A stretch of 64,000 nt of DNA from positions 3,003,501 to 3,067,500 of the forward strand of contig NZ_JAPZBC010000001.1 in NCBI RefSeq assembly GCF_027460265.1. The letters run 5' to 3'. Of the stretch, positions 55,207 through 64,000 are shown in pieces. Under the pieces are notes generated by a model. The model saw only the letters and a program-made list of their open reading frames with translations. It did not search any database and was not told where the DNA came from. The DNA comes from Streptomyces sp. WMMC940. Its GTDB lineage: Bacteria; Actinomycetota; Actinomycetes; Streptomycetales; Streptomycetaceae. How positions within the stretch are numbered: the first letter of the stretch is position 1; each line of letters starts with the position of its first letter. The position numbers and the translations under genes are program-made.

Positions 55207-55713
55207 ATGACGGTGTACGCGACGGTCGACAGCCCGCTCGGTGAGCTGCTGCTGGTCGGCGAGGAGTCCGCGACCGCCGTCGGCGGGACCGCGCTCGTCT
55301 CGCTGTCGCTGCCCGGGCAGAAGGGTTCGGCGGAGGTACGGGACGGCCGACGGCCCGCGCCGGAGGAGTTCGAGGAGATCATCGCGCAGCTCCGGGCCTA
55401 CTTCGCCGGGGAGCTGACGTCCTTCTCGATCGAGTTCGCGCGGGACGCGGGCACGGACTTCCAGCGGCGCGTCTGGCAGGCGGTGGAGGAGATTCCCTAC
55501 GGGCGGACGGCGACCTACGGCCAGATCGCCGAGCGGGTCGGCGCCGCGGGGCCCGGAGTGCGGGCGGTGGGGACGGCCATCGGCCGCAATCCGCTGCTGA
55601 TCGTGCGGCCGTGCCACCGGGTGATCGGCGCCGACGGCGCACTGCGCGGTTACGCGGGCGGCCTGCCGAGCAAGGCGCGGCTCCTCGGACTGGAGGGCGC
55701 GCTGGTGCCGTGA
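55207..55713 (+). CDS. ogt: Methylated-DNA-protein cysteine methyltransferase
   Basis: Repairs O6-alkylguanine by transferring the alkyl group to itself. 168 aa, MTVYATVDSPLGELLLVGEE. The acceptor motif is VRPCHRVIG (the Cys of PCHRV), preceded by the DNA-recognition helix GRTATYGQIAERVG and the Asn hinge GRNPLLI. The next gene, alkB, overlaps its stop by four bases, so the two alkylation-repair enzymes are co-translated. Confidence 0.95.
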   Translation: MTVYATVDSPLGELLLVGEESATAVGGTALVSLSLPGQKGSAEVRDGRRPAPEEFEEIIAQLRAYFAGELTSFSIEFARDAGTDFQRRVWQAVEEIPYGRTATYGQIAERVGAAGPGVRAVGTAIGRNPLLIVRPCHRVIGADGALRGYAGGLPSKARLLGLEGALVP

Positions 55714-56381
55714 GCGAGGGACTCTTCCCGCGGGAGCGGGCCGAGCCGGCGCCGGGAGCCGTGCACGTTCCCGGCTGGCTGTCGACCGCCCGGCAGCGCG
55801 AACTCGTCGTGGTGTGCCGGGAGTGGGCGCGCGGGCCGGTCCCGATCCGGCACACCAGGCTGCCGACGGGCGGGGTGATGTCCGTGCGGACGGTCTGCGT
55901 CGGGTGGCACTGGCAGCCGTACCGGTACGCCCGGACCGCCGACGACGTGAACGGCGCCCGGGTCGCCGGCTTCCCCGACTGGCTTGCGGAGTTGGGACGC
56001 GAGGCGCTGGCCGCCGCGTACGGCGACAGCGGGGTGGGCGACGGGAGCGGCAGGGCGTACGCGCCGGACACCGCGCTCGTCAATTTCTACGACGGCGCCG
56101 CCAGGATGGGCATGCACCAGGACAAGGACGAGCGGTCCTGCGCCCCGGTGGTGTCGCTCAGCATCGGCGACACATGCGTCTTCCGCTTCGGGAACACCGC
56201 GAACCGCGGTCGGCCGTACACGGACGTCGAGTTGGCGTCCGGCGACCTGTTCGTCTTCGGTGGGCCGTCCCGCTTCGCCCACCACGGGGTGCCCAGGGTC
56301 CGTCCGGGCACGGCCGATCCCGCGCTGGGTCTGGCCGGCCGGCTGAACATCACCCTGCGCGAGACCGGCCTCCGGGACTGA
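55710..56381 (+). CDS. alkB: Alpha-ketoglutarate-dependent DNA/RNA dealkylase
   Basis: Removes methyl groups from 1-methyladenine and 3-methylcytosine by Fe(II)/2-oxoglutarate oxidation. 223 aa from a GTG that overlaps the ogt stop (GTGA). Metal ligands: HQDKDE (HxD) and FAHHGV (distal His). The 2-oxoglutarate-binding arginines lie in RLNITLRET. YAPDTALVNFYDGAARMGMH is the usual substrate-side region. Complete and typical. Confidence 0.93.
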   Translation: MSEGLFPRERAEPAPGAVHVPGWLSTARQRELVVVCREWARGPVPIRHTRLPTGGVMSVRTVCVGWHWQPYRYARTADDVNGARVAGFPDWLAELGREALAAAYGDSGVGDGSGRAYAPDTALVNFYDGAARMGMHQDKDERSCAPVVSLSIGDTCVFRFGNTANRGRPYTDVELASGDLFVFGGPSRFAHHGVPRVRPGTADPALGLAGRLNITLRETGLRD

Positions 56382-56420
56382 GCGCGCCGGGTCGGCCGGG
56401 AGAGCGCCGGGTCGGCTCCG

Positions 56421-56690
56421 CTAGCGCGACCGCGAATGGCCGAAGAGGATGCGGTAGGCGATGAGCAGGACGAGCGCGCCGCCGATGGCGGAGACCCAGG
56501 TGGCACCGTCGTAGAAGTCCTTGGTGATCGGACGGTCCAGGAAGCGGGACGATATCCAACCGCCCACGAAGGCGCCTGCGACACCGATGAGGGTGGTGCC
56601 GATCAGTCCGCCCGGGTCGCGTCCCGGCAGCAGGATCTTGGCGATGATCCCGGCGAGCAGACCGAGGACGATCCAGCTGATGATGCCCAT
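56421..56690 (-). CDS. GlsB/YeaQ/YmgE-family small membrane protein
   Basis: 89 aa with three hydrophobic helices: MGIISWIVLGLLAGIIAKIL (1-20), IGTTLIGVAGAFVGGWI (about 30-46) and WVSAIGGALVLLIAYRIL (about 65-82). It shows the family pattern PGRDPGGLIGTTLIGVAGAF. The family is called transglycosylase-associated, but its role is uncertain, probably stress-related. Confidence 0.88.
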   Translation of the reverse strand: MGIISWIVLGLLAGIIAKILLPGRDPGGLIGTTLIGVAGAFVGGWISSRFLDRPITKDFYDGATWVSAIGGALVLLIAYRILFGHSRSR

Positions 56691-56805
56691 GCCATGACCT
56701 GCCTTTCCTCGTGCGCGTCCCCGGACTCCTGCCCGTCACGCGCTGCTGTCATGTCAGACGCCGGCGGTGCGGAGCGCGGTTGCGGCCGTGAGTAGGGTGC
56801 GGTGC

Positions 56806-58050
56806 ATGCCACAGGAACTGCGCAGGTCGCTGGGCGTGTTCGACGCTGTTGTCATCGGGCTGGGCTCGATGATCGGCGCCGGTGTCTTCGTCGCGCCGGC
56901 GCCCGCGGCCGCGGCCGTCGGCACCGGGCCGCTGCTGCTCCTGGCGCTGGGACTGGCCGCGGTCGTGGCGTACTGCAACGCCACCGCGTCGGCCCGGCTC
57001 GCGGCCCGCTACCCGGCGTCGGGCGGGACGTATGTGTACGGGAGGGAACGGCTTGGCCCGTTCTGGGGCTATCTCGCGGGCTGGGGCTTCGTCGTCGGGA
57101 AGACCGCCTCGTGCGCGGCGATGGCACTGACCGTGGGTGCGTACCTCTGGCCCGAGCAGGCGCACGCCGTCGCGGTGGCCGCTGTCGTGGCGCTGACGGC
57201 GGTCAACTACGGCGGCGTGCAGAAGTCCGCCCGGCTGACCCGGGCGATCGTGGCCGTCGTGCTGGCGGTCCTGGCGGCGGTGGCCGTCGCCGTCCTCTTC
57301 TCTCCGTCGGCGGACCCCGGCCGTCTGCTGTCGGGTGGCCCCGGCGGTGGGGTGGGCGGTGTGCTGCAGGCTGCCGGACTGCTGTTCTTCGCGTTCGCCG
57401 GGTACGCGCGGATCGCCACGCTCGGCGAGGAGGTGCGGGATCCGGCCCGGACGATCCCCAGGGCGATCCCGCTGGCCCTGGGGATCTCCCTGGGTGTGTA
57501 CGTGATCGTGGCCTGTGCGGTCCTCTCCGTGCTGGGCGCGGACGGACTCGGCCGGGCGACGGCTCCCCTGGCCGACGCCGTCCGGGCGGCCGGGGCGGAC
57601 CCGCTGGTCCCCGTCGTACGGGTCGGGGCGGCGGTGGCCGCGCTCGGATCGTTGCTGGCGCTGATCCTCGGTGTCTCCCGGACGACGCTGGCGATGGCCC
57701 GGGACGGCCGTCTGCCGCGCGCCCTCGGGGCCGTCCACCCCCGCTTCCGGGTGCCGCACCACGCCGAGCTCGCGGTGGGGTCGGTGGTGGCCGTGGTGGC
57801 TGCGACGGCGGACGTGCGGGGCGCGATCGGCTTCTCGTCGTTCGGCGTGCTGGTGTACTACGCCATCGCCAACGCCTCGGCGTGGACACTCGGTCCCCGG
57901 GGAAGGGCCCTCACCGTCGTCGGGCTGGCGGGCTGTCTGGTACTGGCTCTCGCACTGCCGTTGGCGTCGGTCGTGGCGGGCGCGGCAGTGCTGGCGGCGG
58001 GGGCGGTGGCGTACGCGGTACGGGGGCGGGTCGGCGGAGATCGGCCTTGA
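56806..58050 (+). CDS. APC-superfamily amino-acid permease
   Basis: 414 aa, MPQELRRSLGVFDAVVIGLG. About 12 hydrophobic segments. The APC substrate-binding GxG region is GLGSMIGAGVFVAPAPA (about 18-34), and FAFAGYARIATLGEEVRDPA (about 190-209) is the conserved helix 6/loop motif. The substrate is unknown, probably an amino acid. Start ATG 56,806; an earlier in-frame GTG gives an atypical N-terminus. Confidence 0.85.
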   Translation: MPQELRRSLGVFDAVVIGLGSMIGAGVFVAPAPAAAAVGTGPLLLLALGLAAVVAYCNATASARLAARYPASGGTYVYGRERLGPFWGYLAGWGFVVGKTASCAAMALTVGAYLWPEQAHAVAVAAVVALTAVNYGGVQKSARLTRAIVAVVLAVLAAVAVAVLFSPSADPGRLLSGGPGGGVGGVLQAAGLLFFAFAGYARIATLGEEVRDPARTIPRAIPLALGISLGVYVIVACAVLSVLGADGLGRATAPLADAVRAAGADPLVPVVRVGAAVAALGSLLALILGVSRTTLAMARDGRLPRALGAVHPRFRVPHHAELAVGSVVAVVAATADVRGAIGFSSFGVLVYYAIANASAWTLGPRGRALTVVGLAGCLVLALALPLASVVAGAAVLAAGAVAYAVRGRVGGDRP

Positions 58051-58285
58051 CGCCCTCGGTCCCGAGGAAGTCGACGACCTCGTGGTCGGACGGCGGATCC
58101 GCGAGCCGGGGCGCGTCACGCCGGGACGGCGGCCCGAAGCACGGGGGCGGACGAGGGTGAGCGGCCCCTGCGCGCCGCAGCGCTTCCGGCTCTCAGGGCC
58201 GAGACGGGCGGGCCGGGGGCGGGCCCTTCGGGCTCCGTCCGGGCGTGCGGGCGCGGACGGGCTTGCGGGCGCGCGCGGGCTTGCG

Positions 58286-58678
58286 TCACCTCGCCATGAA
58301 CGGCTGGTCGCTCGGCACGATCTCCTTGCCGAGCGGCAGCAGCGACACGGGGATCAGCTTGAAGTTCGCGAGGCCCAGCGGGATGCCGATGATGGTGAGG
58401 CAGAGGGCGATGCCCGTGACGACGTGCCCGAGCGCCAGCCACCAACCGGCCAGGATCAGCCAGAGCACGTTCCCGATGCAGGAGGGCGCGCCCGCGTCCC
58501 TGCGTTCCACCACCGTCTGGCCGAAGGGCCACAGAGCGTAGACGCCGATACGGAAGGCGGCCAGGCCGAAGGGGATGCCGATGATGGTGATGCACAGCAG
58601 GACGCCGGCCAGCAGATAGCCGAGGAACATCCAGAAGCCGCACAGGATGAGCCAGATGACGTTCAGGATTGTCTTCAT
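58286..58678 (-). CDS. YccF-domain inner-membrane protein
   Basis: 130 aa, [20 protein letters not shown]. Two copies of the YccF repeat are visible: [20 protein letters not shown] and [20 protein letters not shown], each with paired membrane helices. The start overlaps the htpX stop by four bases, so it is translated with htpX. Function unknown. Confidence 0.9.
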   Translation of the reverse strand: MKTILNVIWLILCGFWMFLGYLLAGVLLCITIIGIPFGLAAFRIGVYALWPFGQTVVERRDAGAPSCIGNVLWLILAGWWLALGHVVTGIALCLTIIGIPLGLANFKLIPVSLLPLGKEIVPSDQPFMAR

Positions 58679-59538
58679 GGGCGGTGACCTGCCATCTGTT
58701 CGAGACGGGCGATGCGTTCGGCCATCGGCGGGTGGGTGCTGAACAGCTTTGTGACGCTCTGACCCGGCCGGAAGGGATTGGCGATCATCATATGGCTCGC
58801 CGTCTCGATCTTCGGCTCGGGCGGCAGGGGCAACTGCTTGGTGCCCTCCTCCAACTTGCGCAGGGCGCTCGCCAGGGCGAGCGGGTCGCCGGTGAGCCTG
58901 GCCCCGTCGGCGTCGGCCTCGAACTCGCGGGAGCGGCTGATGGCGAGCTGGATGACGGACGCCGCGAGCGGACCCAGGATCATGATGAGGAGCAGGCCGA
59001 GCAGCCCGGGGCCGTCGTCGTCGTCCGAGCGGCCTATGGGAATCAGCCAGGCGAAGTTCACCAGGAACATGATCACTGAGGCGAGGGCCCCGGCGACGGA
59101 CGAGATGAGGATGTCCCGGTTGTAGACGTGGCTCAGCTCATGGCCGAGGACCGCCCGCAGTTCCCGCTCGTTGAGGATCCGCAGGATGCCCTCGGTGCAG
59201 CAGACCGCCGCGTTGCGCGGATTGCGTCCCGTGGCGAAGGCGTTCGGCGCCTGGGTCGGCGAGATGTACAGCCGGGGCATCGGCTGACGGGCCTGTGTGG
59301 AGAGCTCGCGGACGATCCGGTACAGCGCGGGCGCCTCGAACTCGCTGACCGGCCGGGCGCGCATGGCCCGCAGTGCGATCCTGTCGCTGTTCCAGTACGC
59401 GTACGCGTTCGTCCCCAGGGCCACGACGACGGCGACGATCAGGCCCGTACGGCCGAAGAGACTGCCGATGACGATGATGAGGGCGGACAGCCCCCCGAGG
59501 AGAACGGCAGTCCTCAGTCCGTTGTGCCGGCGGTGCAC
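58675..59538 (-). CDS. htpX: Zinc metalloprotease HtpX
   Basis: A membrane M48 protease that degrades misfolded membrane proteins. 287 aa from GTG 59,538 with TGGAGGG upstream. Two N-terminal helices ([32 protein letters not shown]) are followed by the zinc site [13 protein letters not shown] (HExxH, about 130-142). Two further helices follow, then the third ligand in [13 protein letters not shown]. Typical length. Operon with yccF. Confidence 0.95.
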   Translation of the reverse strand: MHRRHNGLRTAVLLGGLSALIIVIGSLFGRTGLIVAVVVALGTNAYAYWNSDRIALRAMRARPVSEFEAPALYRIVRELSTQARQPMPRLYISPTQAPNAFATGRNPRNAAVCCTEGILRILNERELRAVLGHELSHVYNRDILISSVAGALASVIMFLVNFAWLIPIGRSDDDDGPGLLGLLLIMILGPLAASVIQLAISRSREFEADADGARLTGDPLALASALRKLEEGTKQLPLPPEPKIETASHMMIANPFRPGQSVTKLFSTHPPMAERIARLEQMAGHRP

Positions 59539-59701
59539 GGTACGCCCTCCAAGTGGCTCGGCAGGGGAACCCTCTGCGGTCGTGGTCCGCTCTCCAGTGG
59601 ACCCTCCCGTACTGGTCAACGCCAGGCGGGAGCCGCGGGTTCCCCCGTCGCCACGGGCGGGGAGCCCGGCACCGCTGGGCCGTTCGGGTGACCCGTCCGG
59701 C

Positions 59702-60190
59702 TCAGCGCTGGGACGGGAGCACCCCGGCCTTCTCCAGTGCTTCGGGGAGGGGCTCCACATCGCTCGTGCAGTGCGCGCAGCGGCTGGCGATCGCCGGGAT
59801 CTCCGTGTAGCAGCGCGGGCAGTCGCGTACCGCCGCCTTGATGCTGACCGGCTCCTCCTTGGTGAAGCGGTTCTGCACCTTCAGCATCGGGACGACGACG
59901 CAGAAGTAGAGGACGGCAGCGGTGATCACGAAGGCGATGGTGGCGCTGATGAAGAGGCCGTAGGGGAACTTCACCCCCTGGACCGTGAAGGCCGCCTTGC
60001 TGAAGTCCCCGGCGCCCTGCGTGGCCACGCCGATCAGCGGGGTGATGAAGGCGTTGGTGAGCCCCGTGACGACCGCCGTGAAGGCGGAGCCGACCGCGAG
60101 GCCGATCGCCATCGTGATCACGTTTCCACGGAGGATGAAGTCCTTGAATCCGCTCAGCACAGCGGTACTCCCTCGTCGTTCTGCGGCCAT
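59702..60190 (-). CDS. mscL: Large-conductance mechanosensitive channel with a C-terminal zinc ribbon
   Basis: Releases solutes under osmotic downshock. 162 aa from ATG 60,190 with AGGAACG upstream. The MscL core has [22 protein letters not shown] (N-terminal helix and TM1) and the TM2 region [19 protein letters not shown]. After the usual cytosolic helix, two CxxC pairs (DCPRC at about 126-130 and CAHC at about 141-144) form a zinc-ribbon-like tail not present in E. coli MscL. Confidence 0.9.
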   Translation of the reverse strand: MAAERRGSTAVLSGFKDFILRGNVITMAIGLAVGSAFTAVVTGLTNAFITPLIGVATQGAGDFSKAAFTVQGVKFPYGLFISATIAFVITAAVLYFCVVVPMLKVQNRFTKEEPVSIKAAVRDCPRCYTEIPAIASRCAHCTSDVEPLPEALEKAGVLPSQR

Positions 60191-60348
60191 GTCGTTCCTG
60201 CTGCTCGTCCGGATGCGGTCAACACCGTGCCCGCTCGGGGCACCGCTTGTCGAACCGACGGTTCCGCCTGCCCGGCGCAGCGCGTTCCACGGGTACCGGG
60301 AGGAGACACGCGTCCGGAGCCGCGCGGGGCGGGCCTGTCGTGAGCCCG

Positions 60349-61887
60349 TCAGAACAGGTCGACGGCGGCGAAGCGCAGCACCAACTGCGGCCAGCCGGAC
60401 AGCAGGACCCCCCCGGCTGCGGTGAGCGCGATGGCCGCGGTGACCAGAGCGGGTGCGGGGCGGCGCGGCGGCACGGCCTCCGCCGCGCCCTCGGGCGCCT
60501 CCTCCGGCGCCCGGAAGAGCTGGGCGGTCCACTGCAGGTAGTAGTAGAGCGCGATCACCACGTTCACGCCCATGACGACGGCGAGCCAGCCGAGGCCCGC
60601 GTCGACCGCGGCCGAGAAGACCGTGACCTTGGCGAAGAGCCCGATGACGCCCGGCGGCAGCCCGGCCAGGCAGAGCAGGAAGAAGGCCAGCGCCAGGGCG
60701 GTCACGGGACGGGTCGCGTACAGGCCGCGGTAGTCGGCGATCCGGTTCCGCGGCTCGGTGCGGGCGACCAGGGCGACCACGGCGAAGGCGCCGAGGTTCA
60801 CGACCGCGTACATGAGGGCGTACGCGACGGTGGAGCCGATCCGGACGTCGCCGGACCAGGCGGCCGCGGCGATCGGGACCAGGATGTAGCCGGCCTGCCC
60901 CACGGAGGACCAGGCGAGCAGCCGTACGGCGCTGTTCGCACGGGTGGGCGACTGGCGTACGGCCGCGACGTTGCCGGCGGTCATGGTGAGGGCCGCGAGC
61001 ACGGCGACGGCGGGACCCCACAGATCAGCGTGGGCGGGGAAGGCGATGACGGTCACCAGGATCAGCCCGGAGAAGCCGACGGCCTTGCCGATGACGGAGA
61101 GGTACGCGGCGACGGGCAGCGGCGCGCCCACGTAGGTGTCGGGCACCCAGAAGTGGAACGGAACGGCCGCCGTCTTGAAGGCGAAACCGACCAGGGTGAG
61201 CACCACACCCACCTGGGCCAGGGTGTCCAGCTGACCGGGCACCTCGTCCATGCGGGAGGCGATCCGGGTCAGGTGCAGGGTGCCCGTCGTCGCGTACACG
61301 AAGCTGACGCCCAGCAGCATCACGGCGGTGGCGGTGACCGAGGACAGGAAGAACTTGAGGGCCGCCTCGCTGGACATCCGGTTGCCGCGGCGCAGTCCGA
61401 CCAGCGCGAACGCGGGCAGCGAGGCGACCTCGAGGGCGACGACGAGGGTGGCGAGGTCCCGCGCGGCGGGCAGCAGGGCCGCTCCGGCCGCGGAGGACAG
61501 CAGCAGGAACCAGTACTCCCCCGCGGGCAGCCGCCTGCGGGTCTCGGTGACGGAGATCAGCGCGGTGACCAGCGCGCCGCCCAGCACCAGGAACTGGATG
61601 ACGAGCGTGAACCGGTCCGCCGTGTAGCTGCACACGTCGGGGGCGGTGGTCAGGCAGAACGTGGCGCGGTCCGCCCCGCGCAGCGGCAGCAGCGAGACCA
61701 CGGCGACGGCCAGGGACGCGATGGCCGCGTAGCCGAGGAGCACCTTCCTCCGCTCGGCGACGAAGAGGTCGGCGACCAGGATGAGCAGGGCGGCCACCGC
61801 GGCGATGGTGGGCGGGGCGATCGCGAGCCAGTCCACGGACTGGACGACGGGCGCGACGAGCGCCTGCGGTGCGGCGGCCAGGGTCAT
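60349..61887 (-). CDS. nuoN: NADH-quinone oxidoreductase subunit N
   Basis: A proton-pumping membrane subunit of complex I, 512 aa (MTLAAAPQALVAPVVQSVDW). About 14 helices. The pump residues are in VVALEVASLPAFAL (Glu) and VGFAFKTAAVPFHFWVPDTY (Lys), both conserved. The start overlaps the nuoM stop by four bases. The last nuo gene in this direction. Confidence 0.93.
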   Translation of the reverse strand: MTLAAAPQALVAPVVQSVDWLAIAPPTIAAVAALLILVADLFVAERRKVLLGYAAIASLAVAVVSLLPLRGADRATFCLTTAPDVCSYTADRFTLVIQFLVLGGALVTALISVTETRRRLPAGEYWFLLLSSAAGAALLPAARDLATLVVALEVASLPAFALVGLRRGNRMSSEAALKFFLSSVTATAVMLLGVSFVYATTGTLHLTRIASRMDEVPGQLDTLAQVGVVLTLVGFAFKTAAVPFHFWVPDTYVGAPLPVAAYLSVIGKAVGFSGLILVTVIAFPAHADLWGPAVAVLAALTMTAGNVAAVRQSPTRANSAVRLLAWSSVGQAGYILVPIAAAAWSGDVRIGSTVAYALMYAVVNLGAFAVVALVARTEPRNRIADYRGLYATRPVTALALAFFLLCLAGLPPGVIGLFAKVTVFSAAVDAGLGWLAVVMGVNVVIALYYYLQWTAQLFRAPEEAPEGAAEAVPPRRPAPALVTAAIALTAAGGVLLSGWPQLVLRFAAVDLF

Positions 61888-63461
61888 GCCTTTCCTCCAG
61901 CGAGGAGCTTCTGCACGGCCGGGTCGGTGAGGCCGAGGAGGACCGCAGGCCAGAGCCCGGCGAGGACGGTGAGGGCGACGAGCGGCGTCCAGGCGGCGAC
62001 CTCGTAGCCCTGTACGTCGGCGAGCCGCGGCTCTCCGACGGGCCGGGGGCCGCCCATGCAGACACGGCGGACGACGACGAGCAGGTACGCGGCGGTGAGC
62101 AGGGTGCCGAGGCCGCCGATGGCCATGAAGGTGAGGAAGGCGGGGCGGCTGAGGCCGTCGGCGGGGTCGAAGGCGCCGAAGAGGGCGAGCATCTCGCCCC
62201 AGAACCCGGCGAGGCCGGGCAGGCCCAGCGAGGCCACGGCGGCGAAGGCGAGCAGTCCGCCGAGGCGGGGCGCGCGGCCGTACAGGGCGGCCCCGGTGGC
62301 GCCGGCGAGCGTGTCGAGGTCGGCGGTCCCGTACCGGTCCTTCACGGCTCCGGCCAGGAAGAAGAGCAGACCGGTGATGAGGCCGTGGGCGATGTTGGCG
62401 AAGAGCGCGCCGTTGACGCCGGTCGGGGTCATGGTCGCGATGCCCAGGAGCACGAAGCCCATGTGGCCGACGGAGGAGTACGCGATCAGGCGCTTCAGGT
62501 CGCCCTTGGAACCGGGCCTGGCGAGCGCGAGGCAGGCGAGGGATCCGTAGATCACGCCCACGACGGCGAAGGCGGCGAGGTACGGGGCGAAGACCTGCAT
62601 GCCGTCGGGCGCGATCGGCAGGACGATCCGGACGAAGCCGTAGGTGCCCATCTTCAGCAGGACGCCGGCGAGGAGGACCGAGCCGACCGTCGGCGCGGCG
62701 GTGTGGGCGTCGGGGAGCCAGCTGTGCAGCGGCCACATCGGGGTCTTCACCGCGAGACCGACCCCGATCGCGAGTACGGCGATGACCTGCACGGACAGGG
62801 TCAGGCCGCGGCCGTTGTCAGTGGCGAGTGCCAGCATGTCGAACGTGCCGGCCTGCAGTCCCACGAGGAGCAGGCCGAGCAGCATGACGACCGAACCGAG
62901 CAGGGTGAAGAGGATGAACTTCCAGGCCGCGGGGCGGCGGCCGGCGCCGCCCCAGCGGGCGATGAGGAAGTACATCGGGATCAGGACCGTCTCGAAGGCG
63001 AGGAAGAACAGCAGCAGGTCGAGGACGGCGAAGGTGGCGAGGGTGCCGCACTCGAGCACGAGGAGCAGCGCGACGAAGGCCTTGGGGGACGGGCCCTCGG
63101 GCATCTTGAAGTAGCTGTACAGCGCGCAGAGGAACGTCAGCAGCGCGGTCAGGACGAGGAGGGGGAGGGAAATGCCGTCGGTGCCGAGGTGGATCCGCAC
63201 GTCCAGTGCCGGGATCCAGCTGATGTCCGTCGTGGCCTGCATCTTCGACGGCTGGTCGTGGTCGAAGCCGAGCGCGAGGACGATCGCGGCGGCGAGGATC
63301 GCTCCGGTGACGGTCACACCGTGCCGCAGCACGGCCTGGTCCGGCGACTTCCCCTTCAGCCCGGGCGGGGCGGGCAGGAGGGCCGCGGCCGCACCGATGA
63401 GCGGGCCGACGACGATGAACGCGAGAAGGAACTGCATCACGGATTCGCTGATATCGATCAC
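61884..63461 (-). CDS. nuoM: NADH-quinone oxidoreductase subunit M
   Basis: An antiporter-like subunit of complex I, 525 aa. The conserved Glu is in FLAFETVLIPMYFLI and the Lys in VKTPMWPLHSWLPDAHTAAP, and LLAGVLLKMGTYGFVRI is typical. The start is GTG 63,461 (IDISESVMQF...), though an ATG eight codons later is possible. It follows nuoL by 3 nt. Confidence 0.93.
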   Translation of the reverse strand: MIDISESVMQFLLAFIVVGPLIGAAAALLPAPPGLKGKSPDQAVLRHGVTVTGAILAAAIVLALGFDHDQPSKMQATTDISWIPALDVRIHLGTDGISLPLLVLTALLTFLCALYSYFKMPEGPSPKAFVALLLVLECGTLATFAVLDLLLFFLAFETVLIPMYFLIARWGGAGRRPAAWKFILFTLLGSVVMLLGLLLVGLQAGTFDMLALATDNGRGLTLSVQVIAVLAIGVGLAVKTPMWPLHSWLPDAHTAAPTVGSVLLAGVLLKMGTYGFVRIVLPIAPDGMQVFAPYLAAFAVVGVIYGSLACLALARPGSKGDLKRLIAYSSVGHMGFVLLGIATMTPTGVNGALFANIAHGLITGLLFFLAGAVKDRYGTADLDTLAGATGAALYGRAPRLGGLLAFAAVASLGLPGLAGFWGEMLALFGAFDPADGLSRPAFLTFMAIGGLGTLLTAAYLLVVVRRVCMGGPRPVGEPRLADVQGYEVAAWTPLVALTVLAGLWPAVLLGLTDPAVQKLLAGGKA

Positions 63462-63464
63462 GGC

Positions 63465-64000
63465 TCACGCTCCCGCGGCGACGAGTACGACGGCGATCGC
63501 CAGGACGACGGAGCCGGCCAGCAGTGCGCTGAGGTAGGTCTGTACGTTTCCGGTCTGGGCGCGGCGGACGAGCCACCCGAGCCAGTTGGTGCCGGTGCCC
63601 GCGCCACGCACATAGGTGTCGACGACCTCCCGGTCGAGGAACCTCACCAGTTCCGCGCCGGCCGTCACAGGGCGGACGAACAGGGCGCGGTAGACGGCGT
63701 CGAGGTGGAAGCCGGCCGCCGCGGGCCGGTGCAGCGGACCGAGCAGCAGCCGGCCGGGGTCGGCCGGGTCGGGCGCGGCCGCGATGTCCCCGTACACGGG
63801 TTCGTGGCTGGTGATCGCCTCGGCCTCGGAGACGGCCGGTTCGGCCTCGGGGTGGGCGGCGACGGCACCCATCGGGACACGTGCGGCAGGCGCCGTCGTG
63901 TGCCGCCAGGTGGCGTAGGTGACGAGGCCGCCGACGAGGGCGACGCCCGTGCCCAGCACGGCGGTGGTGAGGGTCGGCTGCAGCGGCCGGCCGTCGAACC
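63465..64000 (-). CDS. nuoL: NADH-quinone oxidoreductase subunit L, C-terminal part
   Basis: The frame is open to the window edge, so only the last 178 or so codons are seen. The C-terminus (QPTLTTAVLGTGVALVGGLV, then VDTYVRGAGTGTNWLGWLVR and a final helix) fits the lateral-helix region and terminal helix of NuoL. It precedes nuoM by 3 nt in the nuo operon. Confidence 0.88.
   Translation of the reverse strand, partial: FDGRPLQPTLTTAVLGTGVALVGGLVTYATWRHTTAPAARVPMGAVAAHPEAEPAVSEAEAITSHEPVYGDIAAAPDPADPGRLLLGPLHRPAAAGFHLDAVYRALFVRPVTAGAELVRFLDREVVDTYVRGAGTGTNWLGWLVRRAQTGNVQTYLSALLAGSVVLAIAVVLVAAGA

Overview
The window is about 70 % G+C, codon third positions are strongly G/C, and the genes include TTG- and GTG-started core genes (rpoB starts TTG), a CxxC-type L33, a NusG with a long acidic N-terminus and an S3 with a long low-complexity tail. 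Together with gene order, this fits the chromosome core of a Streptomyces or close relative. I cannot name the species.

Region by region. (1) 1-4,664, minus strand: the S10 ribosomal-protein operon (rpsJ-rplC-rplD-rplW-rplB-rpsS-rplV-rpsC-rplP, the last cut by the window edge), with a near-consensus promoter about 380 nt upstream of rpsJ. (2) 5,384-11,506: a membrane-anchored protein, then a two-gene RNA-repair cassette (RNA ligase-kinase fusion; MJ1316-like + EEP phosphodiesterase + 2H phosphoesterase + nucleotidyltransferase fusion) between the S10 cluster and tuf. (3) 11,746-16,102, minus: tuf, fusA, rpsG, rpsL. (4) 16,500-17,384: an Rpn/PD-(D/E)XK-like protein. (5) 17,834-31,024, minus: rpoC, rpoB, rplL, rplJ, a lipoprotein, rplA, rplK, nusG, secE, then tRNA-Trp. 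(6) 31,408-38,206: aspC-type aminotransferase, an IS30-family element inside the aspC terminator, an adenosine-deaminase-like gene, murB, hadB/hadA, rpmG, tRNA-Met and tRNA-Thr. (7) 38,495-47,977: accessory metabolism (amidohydrolase, NAD(P)-binding protein, secreted lytic transglycosylase, FAD monooxygenase, cation/proton antiporter, nadE), with several long gene-poor gaps. (8) 48,305-54,287: a 5.98-kb element integrated in tRNA-Tyr, bounded by a 55-bp direct repeat. (9) 54,506-64,000: YajQ, ogt-alkB, GlsB-like protein, APC permease, htpX-yccF, mscL, and the end of a nuo operon (nuoL-nuoM-nuoN).

Most of the window is the transcription and translation core: the RNA polymerase large subunits, elongation factors, NusG and ribosomal proteins run on the minus strand in several operons. 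Two of these operons (rpsJ and rpsL) share an almost identical 25-nt leader hairpin.

The most unusual part is the tRNA-Tyr element. It has no visible transfer or replication genes. Instead it carries one tight operon: a selenophosphate synthetase (selD) with its Cys/Lys motif intact, a two-TM protein, a ROK-fold protein with altered sugar-kinase motifs, a SAM methyltransferase, an NMN-adenylyltransferase-like protein, and the catalytic domain only of a tyrosine integrase. No selA, selB or tRNA-Sec is in the window. I infer a candidate selenium-dependent or nucleotide-modifying pathway on an integration element that is probably now immobile.
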